This document shows, piece by piece, positions 10,689 to 20,364 of a stretch of 21,066 nucleotides of DNA; the first letter of the stretch is position 1, and the number at the start of each line of letters is the position of its first letter. Position numbers and translations under genes: made by a program. The notes under the pieces were generated by a model, which saw nothing but the letters and a program-made list of their open reading frames with translations, made no database searches and was not told the DNA's origin. Origin of the DNA: Choanephora cucurbitarum (taxonomy: Eukaryota > Mucoromycota > Mucoromycetes > Mucorales > Choanephoraceae); the NCBI GenBank assembly GCA_025331435.1, contig JAIWNI010000223.1, positions 1 through 21,066 on the forward strand. Reading direction: 5' to 3'.

Positions 10689-10892
10689 CTAAGTCGATGT
10701 CTTGACAAAATTGTCTTCATTTGAAGATGGTTCGGCCAGTCCCATTTGTTCGTTCTTGAAAGGCAAGCCTTTGCGAATAGTGAAACCAGACCGAGACATG
10801 ATTTCATCTCTTTTCCTTAACGAATGCAAAGAGGCTGCTATAGTTGAATAGATAAAGATCGAAATAAATATAATGTATAATGAGTATTTCAT
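10689..10892 (-). CDS. Possible small secreted protein with Kex2-type site
   Basis: A 67-residue frame of unknown family. It begins MKYSLYIIFISIFIYSTIAAS, a typical signal peptide with a probable cleavage after the Ala-Ala near residue 20. It is followed by SLRKRDEIM, where Lys-Arg would fit the Kex2 dibasic protease, then a short hydrophilic tail without cysteines. Support for a real gene is indirect: a long CT-rich leader directly before the ATG (plus-strand purines 10901-10960), and an AATAAA about 45 bases after the stop. It has no visible intron and no domain. It could be a secreted peptide precursor or a chance frame. Confidence 0.5.
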   Translation of the reverse strand: MKYSLYIIFISIFIYSTIAASLHSLRKRDEIMSRSGFTIRKGLPFKNEQMGLAEPSSNEDNFVKTST

Positions 10893-11364
10893 AAGAATTT
10901 AGGAAAAAGAAAGAGAGAGAGAGATTAGAAAAGGAAAAAAAAAGAAAGAAAAAGAAGTAAAAAATGTCATTCCTGGAACATAGATCAAGAAAATATATAA
11001 AAAAAAGGGGGGGATTTATCTCTTTTTTCTTATATCCCTTCAGACAATTGAAGTCAGTTAGTCATGTTTTTGGTTGCTTTATTATGAAGATGGTTGAATT
11101 ATTGTATATATATGATATATGTAAATGGAGGGGGGTTAAAATAAGTTCAATAGATAGTGAATAGAGCATACATTACATTTTCTTTTAAAGTGAGAGAGAG
11201 AAAAAAAAGGGGGGGAGGGGCAAGAAAGTTTTGTTTACATAGTAAAAGAGATAATAGTGCATTAAGTCATATACATGTTCATCTGTGAATCAGATGGAAA
11301 GGCTTCAAGGAAATATATAAAAGAAAAGAAGGAGCGAAAGAATTGGAGGTTTTTTTTTTCTGTA
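10893..11364. other. Purine-rich intergenic stretch with G runs
   Basis: Between the small secreted-protein start and the RhoGAP stop. Contains GA repeats (10911-10924), poly-A tracts and three runs of six or seven G at about 11007-11013, 11131-11136 and 11211-11220. The first purine tract is the leader of the leftward small gene. No coding frame that I would support. Confidence 0.6.
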
Positions 11365-12835
11365 TCATCTAAGTGTGCTTGCTGAAAGTATTCTTCTTAT
11401 GGTGTTTGACCCTTGAAAAAAAATTGACGTTTTTTTTACTAATGAATGGTCTCCAGCATGACTTGATTCTTCAGATAAATCCAAATCTTGAGAATAAGGC
11501 TGCACATTAGCATAATGAGAGTTAGAGGTAGATGGCTGTGCCACAGGTATAACTGCCTCTCGGATTGTCTCTGGTTGACTGTAGCCATACATAGGATGGA
11601 ATTGAGCCATGATTATGTCGTTAGGGAGTAAGACAGTACTTCCACTAGTGGAAAAAGGAGAAGGTAAGGTCTGGTTGGTATGTGTACTTGAAGGCATATT
11701 GTAATGTGTGCGATGTTGTCTCCAGGTAGCATCTGGGTTTTGCTCTTTTTCTTTAGCCTGGTTTGCTTGTTGATTTAGCGTGTCAATCAACACTTCATGC
11801 TGCTCGATCATTAGCTTCCATATGTTTGTCCAATGTTTATTTCGCTTAATGTGTTGCTCTATGATTGAAGGCTTTGGCTCCAACTGTAGGGCTGAAAAAT
11901 CAAATGGCAAATGAGCATTTTTTTGGTATCTTTTTTTGTTCAGTGTGTTGGTGGGCGTAGAATAGGACTTTTTGTTGGGTGCCTTTGTGCCTGAAGATTT
12001 TGGCATAGTATCCTTTCTTAGTGATTGTTCAAAACCAGTACAGACAGGTGCAAATACAGTTGCCAAAGCTTCAGGGCACATCATATTTTTCTCGACATGG
12101 AGTTGGATTTTGACTGCCATCAGCAGAATAGCATGAATCAATTGTCGATTGTGAAATGGTAACTTGATCAAAATAGCTGATAACTGACGAATGCCTTCTC
12201 TCGCATCTGACAAGTTCACTTGCTGAAGTTGTTCATGAAAGCCGTTTGGAATGACTGGCTCAGGTAGTTCCCTTAAATACTTTTTGACCAAACTGGCTAA
12301 CGTATGAACATCATACACACTGGCATCGATCGCTTTCCTTTCTTCAGGTGTGCATATGTTTATTTTTTTCTGAAGAGCAACCACTTCGCAGGTAGCACCC
12401 GATAAGCGAAATATACCTTCTGTTCTTAATCCTGTTTGCTTCATATGTCAGTTCCTTCCCTGTCGCCTATGTATTGCTTGCTACAAATTTACCTCGCCTG
12501 CTTATCTCATGGAAACAAAGCGCAACTGGATCAGGGACTATCAGATCCCATAAACTTGACCCTTCCTTAGAAGCATCACATAAAGGTGCACCAAAAATAC
12601 CTTCTTTTCACATACAAAACTTTGTTTACTTTCATCGTCCATAATACCATGATCTCTTCTTCCTCTTACCTGAATTTCCATGTTGATCCTCATCCAAATG
12701 ATAACTACTGGTAGGTGTACTTTTGTTTTGTCTTGTAAACAAGAAAGTAAATGGGTTTTTGTTCCTCTTTTTCGGATTCTGATTGATAGAGGCTGCAGAA
12801 CTGGAATTGAGATCCATTTGAATTCCTTGATGCAT
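11365..12835 (-). CDS. RhoGAP-domain protein, three exons
   Basis: GTPase-activating protein for Rho-family small G proteins, switching them off at the plasma membrane and cytoskeleton. Exons 12835-12670, 12600-12493 and 12431-11365 join with GT/AG introns of 69 and 61 nt into an intact 446-residue protein with no frame break. The first 55 residues are polar and basic. The RhoGAP domain runs from about 56 to 230: GIFGAPL, then RGLRTEGIFRLSG with arginine finger Arg100, KKYLRELPEPVIP (141-153), and MMCPEALATVFAPV (208-221). At the last motif the usual NLAxVFGPN asparagines are replaced. The C-terminal half is low complexity, with a possible short coiled region (LIDTLNQQANQAKEKEQ) and Ser/Pro/Gln-rich sequence. 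The second splice restores the family signature across the intron, which fixes the junction. A pyrimidine tract followed by tag just upstream of the start could be the acceptor of a 5' UTR intron or of a further upstream exon. Confidence 0.93.
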
Positions 12836-13918
12836 CCTCTATGTTTGCCTATACAAAAAAAAAGAAGAAGAAGAAGGAGGGCAACGAACAAAAAGAGGTA
12901 ATAGGAAATGTATTGATCCCCTTTTGAAGAAGGTATCAAAAGAGAAATAGAGATTAGGAAAAAAAAAGAGAGAGAAGAAAGATATGTATATTAAGCAGCT
13001 ATCAATCCTAAAATGATTTATTACTTTTGATATAAAAGGAAAGTCATTGTTTTCATGAACCAAATAGGGTTGCGAAAATTTAACTGAAATACTTAGATGC
13101 GGGCTTTTCTTCTGGATAAGTTTTTTTTTGCTGACCATGTTTGTCAAAGCATAAAGTATATTCTTTGTTCCATTATCACAATCATTGGAATAATCTTTAG
13201 TCGTTGAAGCCGGGATTTCATAGAGCAGTAATCTATCGTAACCTTTTATTTTCCTTCTTTGTATAGAAGTATTCAGTTTGTACTAGCCATTAGTGTTCAT
13301 TTGGTAAATTTAAGCAAGCATAGGTTGTTTTCATAAGCAATGTTAGACTTTCTTCAATTGTCTTGAGAGTTGCAAGTTAAATTCAAACGGATGATTTCCT
13401 TTCTTTTTGTGGTGATACGTAAAGTTCAATAGGCAAATACTCACTTTGGCCGGAGACTAAATTTTTTTTTCGTTATTTACCAAAATTCCTATAAAGTAAT
13501 GAACTGCTGCCTTAAAAAGAAAACAAAGAATAACAAAATACCAAAAGATTGACGCTTATACTCAAAGAAGGGGCTAGAGAAAAAAGCTGTCAGAATTCTG
13601 GAGAGATTGGCATCTGCTTATCAATTTTTCTTTTATTCAATCCGTGTCTTGACTTTCAAACTTTGCGGATTTTATTTTTTTGTAAAAAGTCCTTTTTTCT
13701 TCTGGAGAGGAGGGTTTTCTTTCTTTTCCTCATGTTTGTCACGCTCAGCTCAACAGGTAGTAGTAGTACACAAACACAACAGTCTAAATGAAGAGTATAA
13801 TTCAAGAAATTGAAGCTGCTATCTCTAGCCAATAAGAAGTGTCCAAAGATCAAAGATGCACTATAGCTTGCCGTACCTTTTCAAAAAAATATGTTGAATA
13901 TACTGTGCAAGAAATACC
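12836..13918. other. Intergenic stretch, no gene recognised
   Basis: Upstream of the RhoGAP gene and upstream of the gypsy relic. Contains the RhoGAP leader (AAG/A-rich at 12850-12877 and 12957-12980) and AT-rich sequence. Open frames here are Phe/Ser/Lys-rich homopolymer translations. It may include unrecognisable 5' parts of the decayed retroelement. Confidence 0.5.
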
Positions 13919-14824
13919 TTGAGAAAGCTTGGAAACCTTACCAAAAGTGAAGCAACAGTTGAGAGTCACTGGATTGCCTTGTCTGATGAGGTGTTGCTTA
14001 AAGTTTGGAAGGTGTTACCTGAAGGGGCTCACCATAGACTGAACACTTTTTCCTTGGCGCTTTGTAACAACCTTGGCTATGAGTGGATGTACAGAGTCAG
14101 TGTTGCTATGAACAGTAGCTCCAGCCTCATCATGAAGAAGCCCATCGACGACATGGTCACTATGTTTCACACAGTAGGTCTTGTAGCTGAACGTGAGCGT
14201 AAGCATAAAAGTAATGAAGGGAAGTATGCTCACAAGAGCGACAGTTTTAACTCTCTTGAAAACGGTATTGGTAGCTCAAAGTGGGATAGTCTGAAGCTTG
14301 CTAAAGACAGGTTTTGTGTCACTTGGGAGAACGGGTATAAAGAAAATTGTCCCAAATTGAAGAGGGAGGACACTATAGTCAATATCCGGTCAACAGAATG
14401 GTTGCCATGAACAAGTTATATGACATAGCGAATATCTTGGTTGAAAGCATAGATACCTTTGATTTGGAAGTTGACAAGATGTCATGTAAGCATAAAAACA
14501 GTAGAGAAGGGGGAACTAGTTCATTTTAGAGATAAATCTGGGCTCTCGTGGATAACGGAGCAAACTTTTCTTCTTTAAATAAAGCTTTTCGCATTGAAAC
14601 CAAAATACCCAATTTGAAGTATCAGGAAGGCAAGCAGCCTATAATACATTAGGTTCGACAAAAGTTACTACAAGATGTTCTGGTTATACTTCAAAATCGA
14701 TTTGTTGTAGACTAGAAAATCCTACATCACTATATTCGAAGTCATGGATTTAGCTTTTTGGCAAACCAATGTCAATTGGTACTGATTTAACGAACGAGTT
14801 GAGCACAGGATTTTGTGAATAAAC
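13919..14824 (+). mobile_element. Decayed Ty3/gypsy retrotransposon fragment (gag-like and aspartic protease)
   Basis: The clearest piece is a retropepsin-type protease. At about 14545-14600 the frame reads ALVDNGANFSSLNKAF, matching the D-[ST]-G-A active site with Asn in place of Thr/Ser. Further protease pieces follow in shifted frames: TKVTTRCSGYTSKS, FEVMDLAF and KPMSIGTDLTNELSTGF, the last resembling the C-terminal GTDL strand. An upstream open stretch (13919-14410) is probably gag-like; it ends with FCVTWENGYKENCPK, which may be a ruined CCHC zinc knuckle. Stops and frame changes throughout show it is dead. No reverse transcriptase or integrase is seen; similarity ends exactly at the inner edge of the right inverted-repeat arm. 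Confidence 0.72.
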
Positions 14825-15610
14825 TACATACCGAGATCTAAGATTGCCCAATTTGAAAGTGGCAAACTGTTGGAAAAAGCATCGCTTTCAGTATCGAAAT
14901 GCCATATGATCCAACAACATGCTAGGTATAGGGTGTGTATCTCAGGAACATCAACACTCTTCAACCAAGTTACTAGCGCGACATCGTTTCATGGTCTCTA
15001 CAATCCTGTTGGAGCTCTTGGTCTTTTTTTTTTCTTTTTTGCTTTTATGGATCATACGGCTTTTCATCGTCTCAAACAGACACTGGCAGCTACACTTACA
15101 TAAAATGCTCTTGACAAGTCATTGTTAATGTTTCGAGTACAAACAACAGTTTGACTATAAGCGAAACAAGCATAAGCAAACAAAAGAAACTAGAACCTAC
15201 AAGATATGGTTTTTATTTATTTTATCTTATTTCTTTTTTACTTTTTGGTTCTCAAAATCAAGTCAATGATCTTGATACGAACAGGATTAACCACGAGAAG
15301 GTAAAGAGCACCTCTAATCAACAGAAAGCATATTAAGTGGGGATGAAAAAAAAAAAGGAAAATAAAAGAAAAGAAAAGGGTTGAGCCGGATTGCTCATGA
15401 TGATGTGTCATCCATCGACTTTACAGCGAGTCGCGCCAACATAGCTAAGCTGACTGAATCACCAGCCAGGTACCACTTGGTTATGCAAGGCAACAATACT
15501 GAGAAATGCAATAACAACGGAGAGGGTACCTTTCAAAAATGCGTCAAAACCAAGCACGTCCATCTTGGTGCTGCACCATAAATAAGTTCATAAGAAGAAC
15601 AAAGAATACG

Positions 15611-15715
15611 GAAATGAAACGAAATGAAACGAAATGAAACGAAATGAAACGAAATGAAACGAAATGAAACGAAACGAAATGAAATGAAATGAAATGAAAC
15701 GAAATGAAATGAACG
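15611..15715. repeat. GAAAT/GAAAC pentanucleotide microsatellite in right arm
   Basis: Regular gaaacgaaat units; inverted counterpart of 1483-1638 but about 50 bases shorter. Confidence 0.95.
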
Positions 15716-16970
15716 GAAAAGAAAAAGGGTTCTGGGGCTATTGTCAGACACCTTGTAGTGCTCTTGCCTCCATGCCAAGACAGATGGTGGATGGTCCTTC
15801 TGAGCATCTTCCTCTCCTGTTGTCAAGAGAAGAAGATATTCAACAATAGGTGTCCAATGACAGTGCGAAGCAATCAATCTATAGCTCCTTCCGGCAAATC
15901 ACCTTCAACAATCAGTTGCTCTATCCCAATGAAAAAAAACGACCAAGTTTGTTATCTGCTCCCTCTCTCCCTCTCTCTTACAAACGGGTCTGGCTGAAGC
16001 CTTAGCGGTCCGCAAGACTTTGCACCCGGTGTTGTACTGATCAAAGAGTAGACTTCCACTGTCTGCAACTTTGTGTTGACACACAACGTTCTTTCTGCGT
16101 ATGTTTGGGCTTTCGAGATCATCCAGTCTGAGAAGACTCTCTGGTCACCAGTCACTAAACCTCCCATAATGCCACTCATACCAAAAAAAAAAAAAAGCAC
16201 AATCCGCTCATGACGATGACAAGGCCGCGAATGTGGATCTAGTGAGCAACACAATCCAACCCTCGGAAGAAGGACGTGTGCTCGCTTCTGGTTTTCGAAT
16301 ACAGGATGAGGCTAATCCTTACCCCCACCCCGCCCTAAGCGACTAGCAGCAGTATAGCTGTCAACTATCAGGACTTGGATCAAGAAAGAAAAAAAGTAAG
16401 AAAAACAAAAAAGAATAGAGACAGGAAGAGACAGGAAGAGACAGTTGACCAGTAATTATGAAAGAAGGCGATCGAGAGTCAGCAAGCATGGTAAAGGTTG
16501 GGCGTCCTCCATCACCCTCACTCTCTTCACTGAAGATTATGATACAAAGATACATTGGAACAGAGGCTGCTTGTTACTCGGAGGCTAACATGAAAACCAG
16601 AGGCAAGCTTGGACCCAAGCTGTACTATACGTCAAAAGTGCATAAGAGGGAACAGATCTGAAGGTTAACCACAATACGGATGTCAAGGTTGAGAGAGACT
16701 TTCTCAAGTAAATGGAAAGACAAAAATTGGATCATACTTTGCTTTCACTGCCATACAGCGTTCACCTCTCTGAGTAATCCCTAAAAAAAAACGGAAGAGC
16801 TGATGCACAGGTACAAGACCAATACACCATAAGGCTAAGGTCTGTGGGAAAGTGATCTGCACTGCTTGAGAGTTTATCGGAAACAGGAGCTATCGAGAGT
16901 AGTCCGGAATGCAACAATCAACGTCAATTACTCATGACTCGCAAGAGACCTTCACTCAGCACGCGTCAAA

Positions 16971-17003
16971 GAAGAAGAAGAAGAAGAAGAAGAAGAAGAA
17001 GGA
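16971..17003. repeat. GAA trinucleotide microsatellite in right arm
   Basis: Uninterrupted gaa run; inverted counterpart of 179-231, shorter and without the interruptions. Confidence 0.9.
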
Positions 17004-17110
17004 AAGTAATTAGTAGAGATGAACTTTAGACGTGGTTGGTTTGGGAGTGGCTTTGAGCCTCCGAATGAAAATGCTGGCATTGCATTTCGAAGGCGCTTTA
17101 AATCTGCATG

Positions 17111-17337
17111 AAAAAAAGAAAAGAAAAGAAAAGAAAAGAAAAGGAAAGGAAGGAAAGGAAAGGAAAGGAAAGGAAAGGAAAGAAAGGAAAGGAAAGGAAA
17201 GGAAGGAAAGGAAATTCCAGGAAAGCCTATGCAGGCCTTCCCTTCCATTCCCTTCCCTTCCCTTCCCTTCACCCTCCCTTCCCTTCCCTTCCCTTCCCTC
17301 CTCCCTGCCCCCTTCCCTTCCCTCCCTTCCCTTCCTG
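17111..17337. repeat. Polypurine tract switching to polypyrimidine tract with central hairpin
   Basis: About 105 bases of aaaag, ggaaa and aagga units are followed, after a short mixed centre, by about 100 bases of ttccc units. The centre (about 17220-17243) reads ggaaagcct-atgc-aggccttcc, a near-perfect inverted repeat with a 4-base loop, so the flanking tracts extend an imperfect foldback. All reading frames through it are low-complexity. The tract forms the outer edge of the right arm. Confidence 0.85.
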
Positions 17338-18953
17338 AATGTATACCTTGCTATTTTCTACCCGACCATAGCTTGTTTCTCTTTGTCTTGTATGTTAACT
17401 CCTCCACCGAGTCTCGAGTGCACTTGCCTAGGTCAATTATAAGTCATGACAACGACTACTTCTATCGCAAAGTGGGTGTCATACCTTCCTCAGTAATTGT
17501 ACAACTGTCACTCGATTTGGAAGTGACAATCCTTTAGAAAAGCATTTATGGGCATTAAAACGCCATTTAACATTAGTGTACAAATCTTAAAGATACCAAT
17601 ACTCTAGTACAAAGTAATTAGTATTCATAAACACTAAACATGCAAGGGGTCTTAACCCTTTTAGAAATAAAAGTCAAGTAGGATATCATTTTCGATTCAA
17701 GTGGATCAGTCATCCACTTACTTAAGAAACGATAAAGAGGCCTGAGGTGAAATGTCATCTGCAAGTACATATGAATAATTGCTTCTTGTGGCTTTCACAT
17801 ATATTCGTTATCTTTTTATGAATTTAATGTGCTTCATTGAAAGCTGGTAGGAAAAAAAAAAGTGATTCTATAACTTTTAGGATTAAGTTATTATGTGTGA
17901 CGATTGAATGTCTAATCAAGGACTTTAAGCTATTATAATGGATACACAAGCGGTTTAGAGGGTCATCAACATATTTGTACCACCTTTTTCTCATCTGAAT
18001 TGAGTCCTATAGGTAGATCCTGTTCATTCAGTGCTTGAAATCCAAAAGAGGCTAAAGCCGTTAACGGGAGCAATTTTGGCTAAACTGTAGAATCAACTTC
18101 TTCAGGGTTTTATTTGAGGATATCAAAAGGAACATCAGCTAGTACAAGAATCTCCGAAATTGATTTGTTCTTCTCATGGTCTTGTCTATCTAATACTAAA
18201 GAGCTATGTACGATTAAAGCTTCTGATTCAGTATAACATAAACGATTGTAACCAATGGCACCAAATGAAATTTCAAAACACAACAAGTTGATAAGATTGT
18301 TTTCACAGATAAGCTTTGGAACAACAAATATCAAACAGAAAATAAGAGTGTCGCTTTGCCAAGTAGATAATCTTGTGTCAAATAAGAAATCATTTTCTGC
18401 TGCGTCATGTTGATTTCTCTTGATTCTTATGTTTCTCTATTCTAGATTGAAAAGAAGAAAGGATACTCCGCCTTAGGTAAGCCAGCAGTAACAGGTCTTA
18501 ACTACTGTTATATGTAGTCAATCGGCATGACGTTTTATGCAACTTTTACGCCTCGTTTATTTAAGGGGCCCAACTCAGCATGAAGATGGGCATTTGATGT
18601 TCATTAACTGAATGTTATCACTGCGTAAGTATTTGTAAGACAAAGTGTGTTTGTATTCAATTAAATTATCTTCTTTGTTCTGTTTTATTAGGAAATTATT
18701 TGATATTGTAAGAAAAAGAATCGAAATATGCTTTCACACCAATAATTTCGATAAAATGCATGATTTGAAAGGCCTGGTTTTCTTTCTTTTCTTTTCTATT
18801 ACCCATCTTTAAAAGAAAATATAAGGTTGCTGAGATCAACGAAAATTTTAACTTTTTTATCACAAAATCGTTTTTTTAGAACTCAAGTAAAATAATAGTA
18901 ATAAAGTTACTAGTAAAGATGTGTGTATATTTACAACGAATATTAAGCATGTA
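17338..18953. other. AT-rich intergenic stretch, no gene recognised
   Basis: No domain-bearing frame found on either strand. A leftward open stretch at 18334-18110 (75 codons, only a TTG start) has protein-like composition but no recognisable motif and no leader like those of the other genes; it may be a relic. Otherwise AT-rich DNA with homopolymers. Confidence 0.55.
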
Positions 18954-19282
18954 TTACATGACAATACAACAACCAGATGCACCACTACCTCCTGCGGCCG
19001 GCGCAAAAGGATCTTCTTCTTTGCTAATAGGACCCCATATTGATGGGACAAGAGGGTCTCTTGTATGACTACAATATTCTATCAAACTAAAACAGAAGTC
19101 AATATAAAAGCCTGTCTTATTCTGCTTTCTGTAATATACCTTTTAGATGCTTCAGAGACAGGAATACGTGGTAACTCCAATTGTTCTCTTAAACGTTCGT
19201 TGTATTCAAGAATTCTCTTAAGCTTAGCTTCTGATATGTTGTAGGATTTCTTGAACGCCAACTGGGTATACGTGTTTGCCAT
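18954..19282 (-). CDS. Heterotrimeric G-protein gamma subunit
   Basis: Small prenylated partner of G-beta in heterotrimeric G proteins at the plasma membrane. Two exons, 19282-19140 and 19086-18954, joined across a 53 nt GT/AG intron, give 91 residues with no frame break, the normal size for fungal gamma subunits. The helix that pairs with G-beta is KLKRILEYNERLREQLELPRIPVSEASK; exon 2 carries the family's SLIEYC and DPLVPSIWGP motifs. A Gly/Ala/Ser linker then leads to a C-terminal CCIVM: a CaaX box (CIVM, Met favouring farnesylation) preceded by a Cys that is commonly palmitoylated. Start supported by a CT-rich leader (purine run 19292-19322 on the plus strand). Function is secure at family level; the pathway it serves (nutrient, mating or other) cannot be read from here. 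Confidence 0.93.
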
Positions 19283-20364
19283 AGTTGAGAAGAGTAGAAA
19301 AAATAAGAAAAAGAAAAAAAAACAAATCTACAGTGGTTCCCACTGCTAATTTGATAAAAAAAATTTGACTTTTAAAATAAAGCTTGGGGGGATTGTTCCA
19401 AGTTCAATTCCTAGATTTGGAAGAAATGATTCCTAAGATGTTCTATTTTAAAAAAAAAAAAAAACACTAAACGTAATAAGAAGAAAAGGAGGCAATAAAG
19501 AAAGGTCATTTAACTTATGCTGTAAAATAATGAGGCGGTTTTGATTCCTAATTGAATAAAACTTCCTTTCCTCCAACTTTGAAATGCGTTGGGCCAATAG
19601 AGTGGAATACTTTAATTGGATTGTTGTTTATCAGTTATGACTTGTGTGAGCTAAATGAATTCAATTGCTGAGAATATTGACTTGTTGTTTGTTCTTGGTC
19701 ATCCCGTTGCTTGTATTCGGGTATTTCCATTATTAGATCAAGTATAGATAGGCACTTCAATATCAGAATCAAAGCACTTGTTAGCACCAGTTGTAGATCA
19801 ATTTGTGCTTGAGGAAGAAAGAAACACTATTAAGAAAATGCAAAGAAGCTTATTGTCGGCCTATTCATATAAAATCCCTTGCAGCTCATGGAGTTTTGAT
19901 TTAAAGCGGTAGTTTTCTTTTGTCGTTTTTCTCAGTTCGAAGACCATTCTACTATGTTATGCGTACTGGTGGTATTTATGCAAAGGTCATTACCAAATTT
20001 TATTTTGATTTTGATTGGCCGAATATAATCGCAGAGATTGAAAATGATTGACAACCATTGTATGCATAAACAACTCTTTTTCTTCTCTCATTGGCCTCGA
20101 AAAGCATTGCGATGTGCTTTCTTATCAAAAGAGACAAAAAGAAGTAGATTGAGTTCAACATATGGCAAAACTCAAGCGAAAAATAAGCAAACACAGTGGC
20201 TAAAAGAAATAGTCTGACGGCATGTTACTTGATTGATTCACGAAAGTGTCAAGAGAGAAGAGGATTACTGTGGCTTATTCCAGGCTTTTATTTTTTCCTG
20301 TAAATTCCAAATGCATTCAAATCAATAACGTCTTTGCTCTTTTTTTCTCTCTATATACTCCATC
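19283..20364. other. Intergenic stretch between divergent genes, no gene recognised
   Basis: Lies between the starts of the leftward G-gamma gene and the rightward Jjj1 gene, so it should hold both promoters. Each end carries the pyrimidine-rich leader of its gene (19292-19322 reversed and 20329-20362). An open stretch without a start around 19680-19910 has no recognisable motif. Confidence 0.55.

Larger units (their letters stand above)
14825..17110. repeat. Right arm of large inverted repeat
   Basis: Inverted copy of 71-2429. Several hundred-base blocks are identical; for example the 303-base segment 15952-16254 encodes the same 100-codon open frame as 944-1246. Differences are mainly one-base indels, different microsatellite lengths and a cluster of substitutions near the inner end (about 15120-15330). 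The inner boundary abuts a decayed gypsy protease at 14546-14820; the outer boundary runs into AAAAG-type repeats at 17111 that also occur, with different lengths, at 1-70. I see no coding gene in it. It could be one copy of a non-autonomous element, or half of an inverted duplication. Confidence 0.95.

Noticed and set aside
13549..13813. Overlapping open frames upstream of the gypsy relic
   Set aside because: Phe/Leu-rich homopolymer translations without gag similarity.
17032..17537. Long open frames of Lys/Glu/Arg or Pro/Ser/Phe
   Set aside because: They are translations of the GGAAA and TTCCC repeats.
18110..18334. 75-codon leftward frame
   Set aside because: Only a TTG start, no leader and no recognisable domain; at most a relic.
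19330..19415. Possible tRNA, from a gttcaattcc T-loop-like segment
   Set aside because: No matching acceptor, D-arm or anticodon stem could be folded around it.
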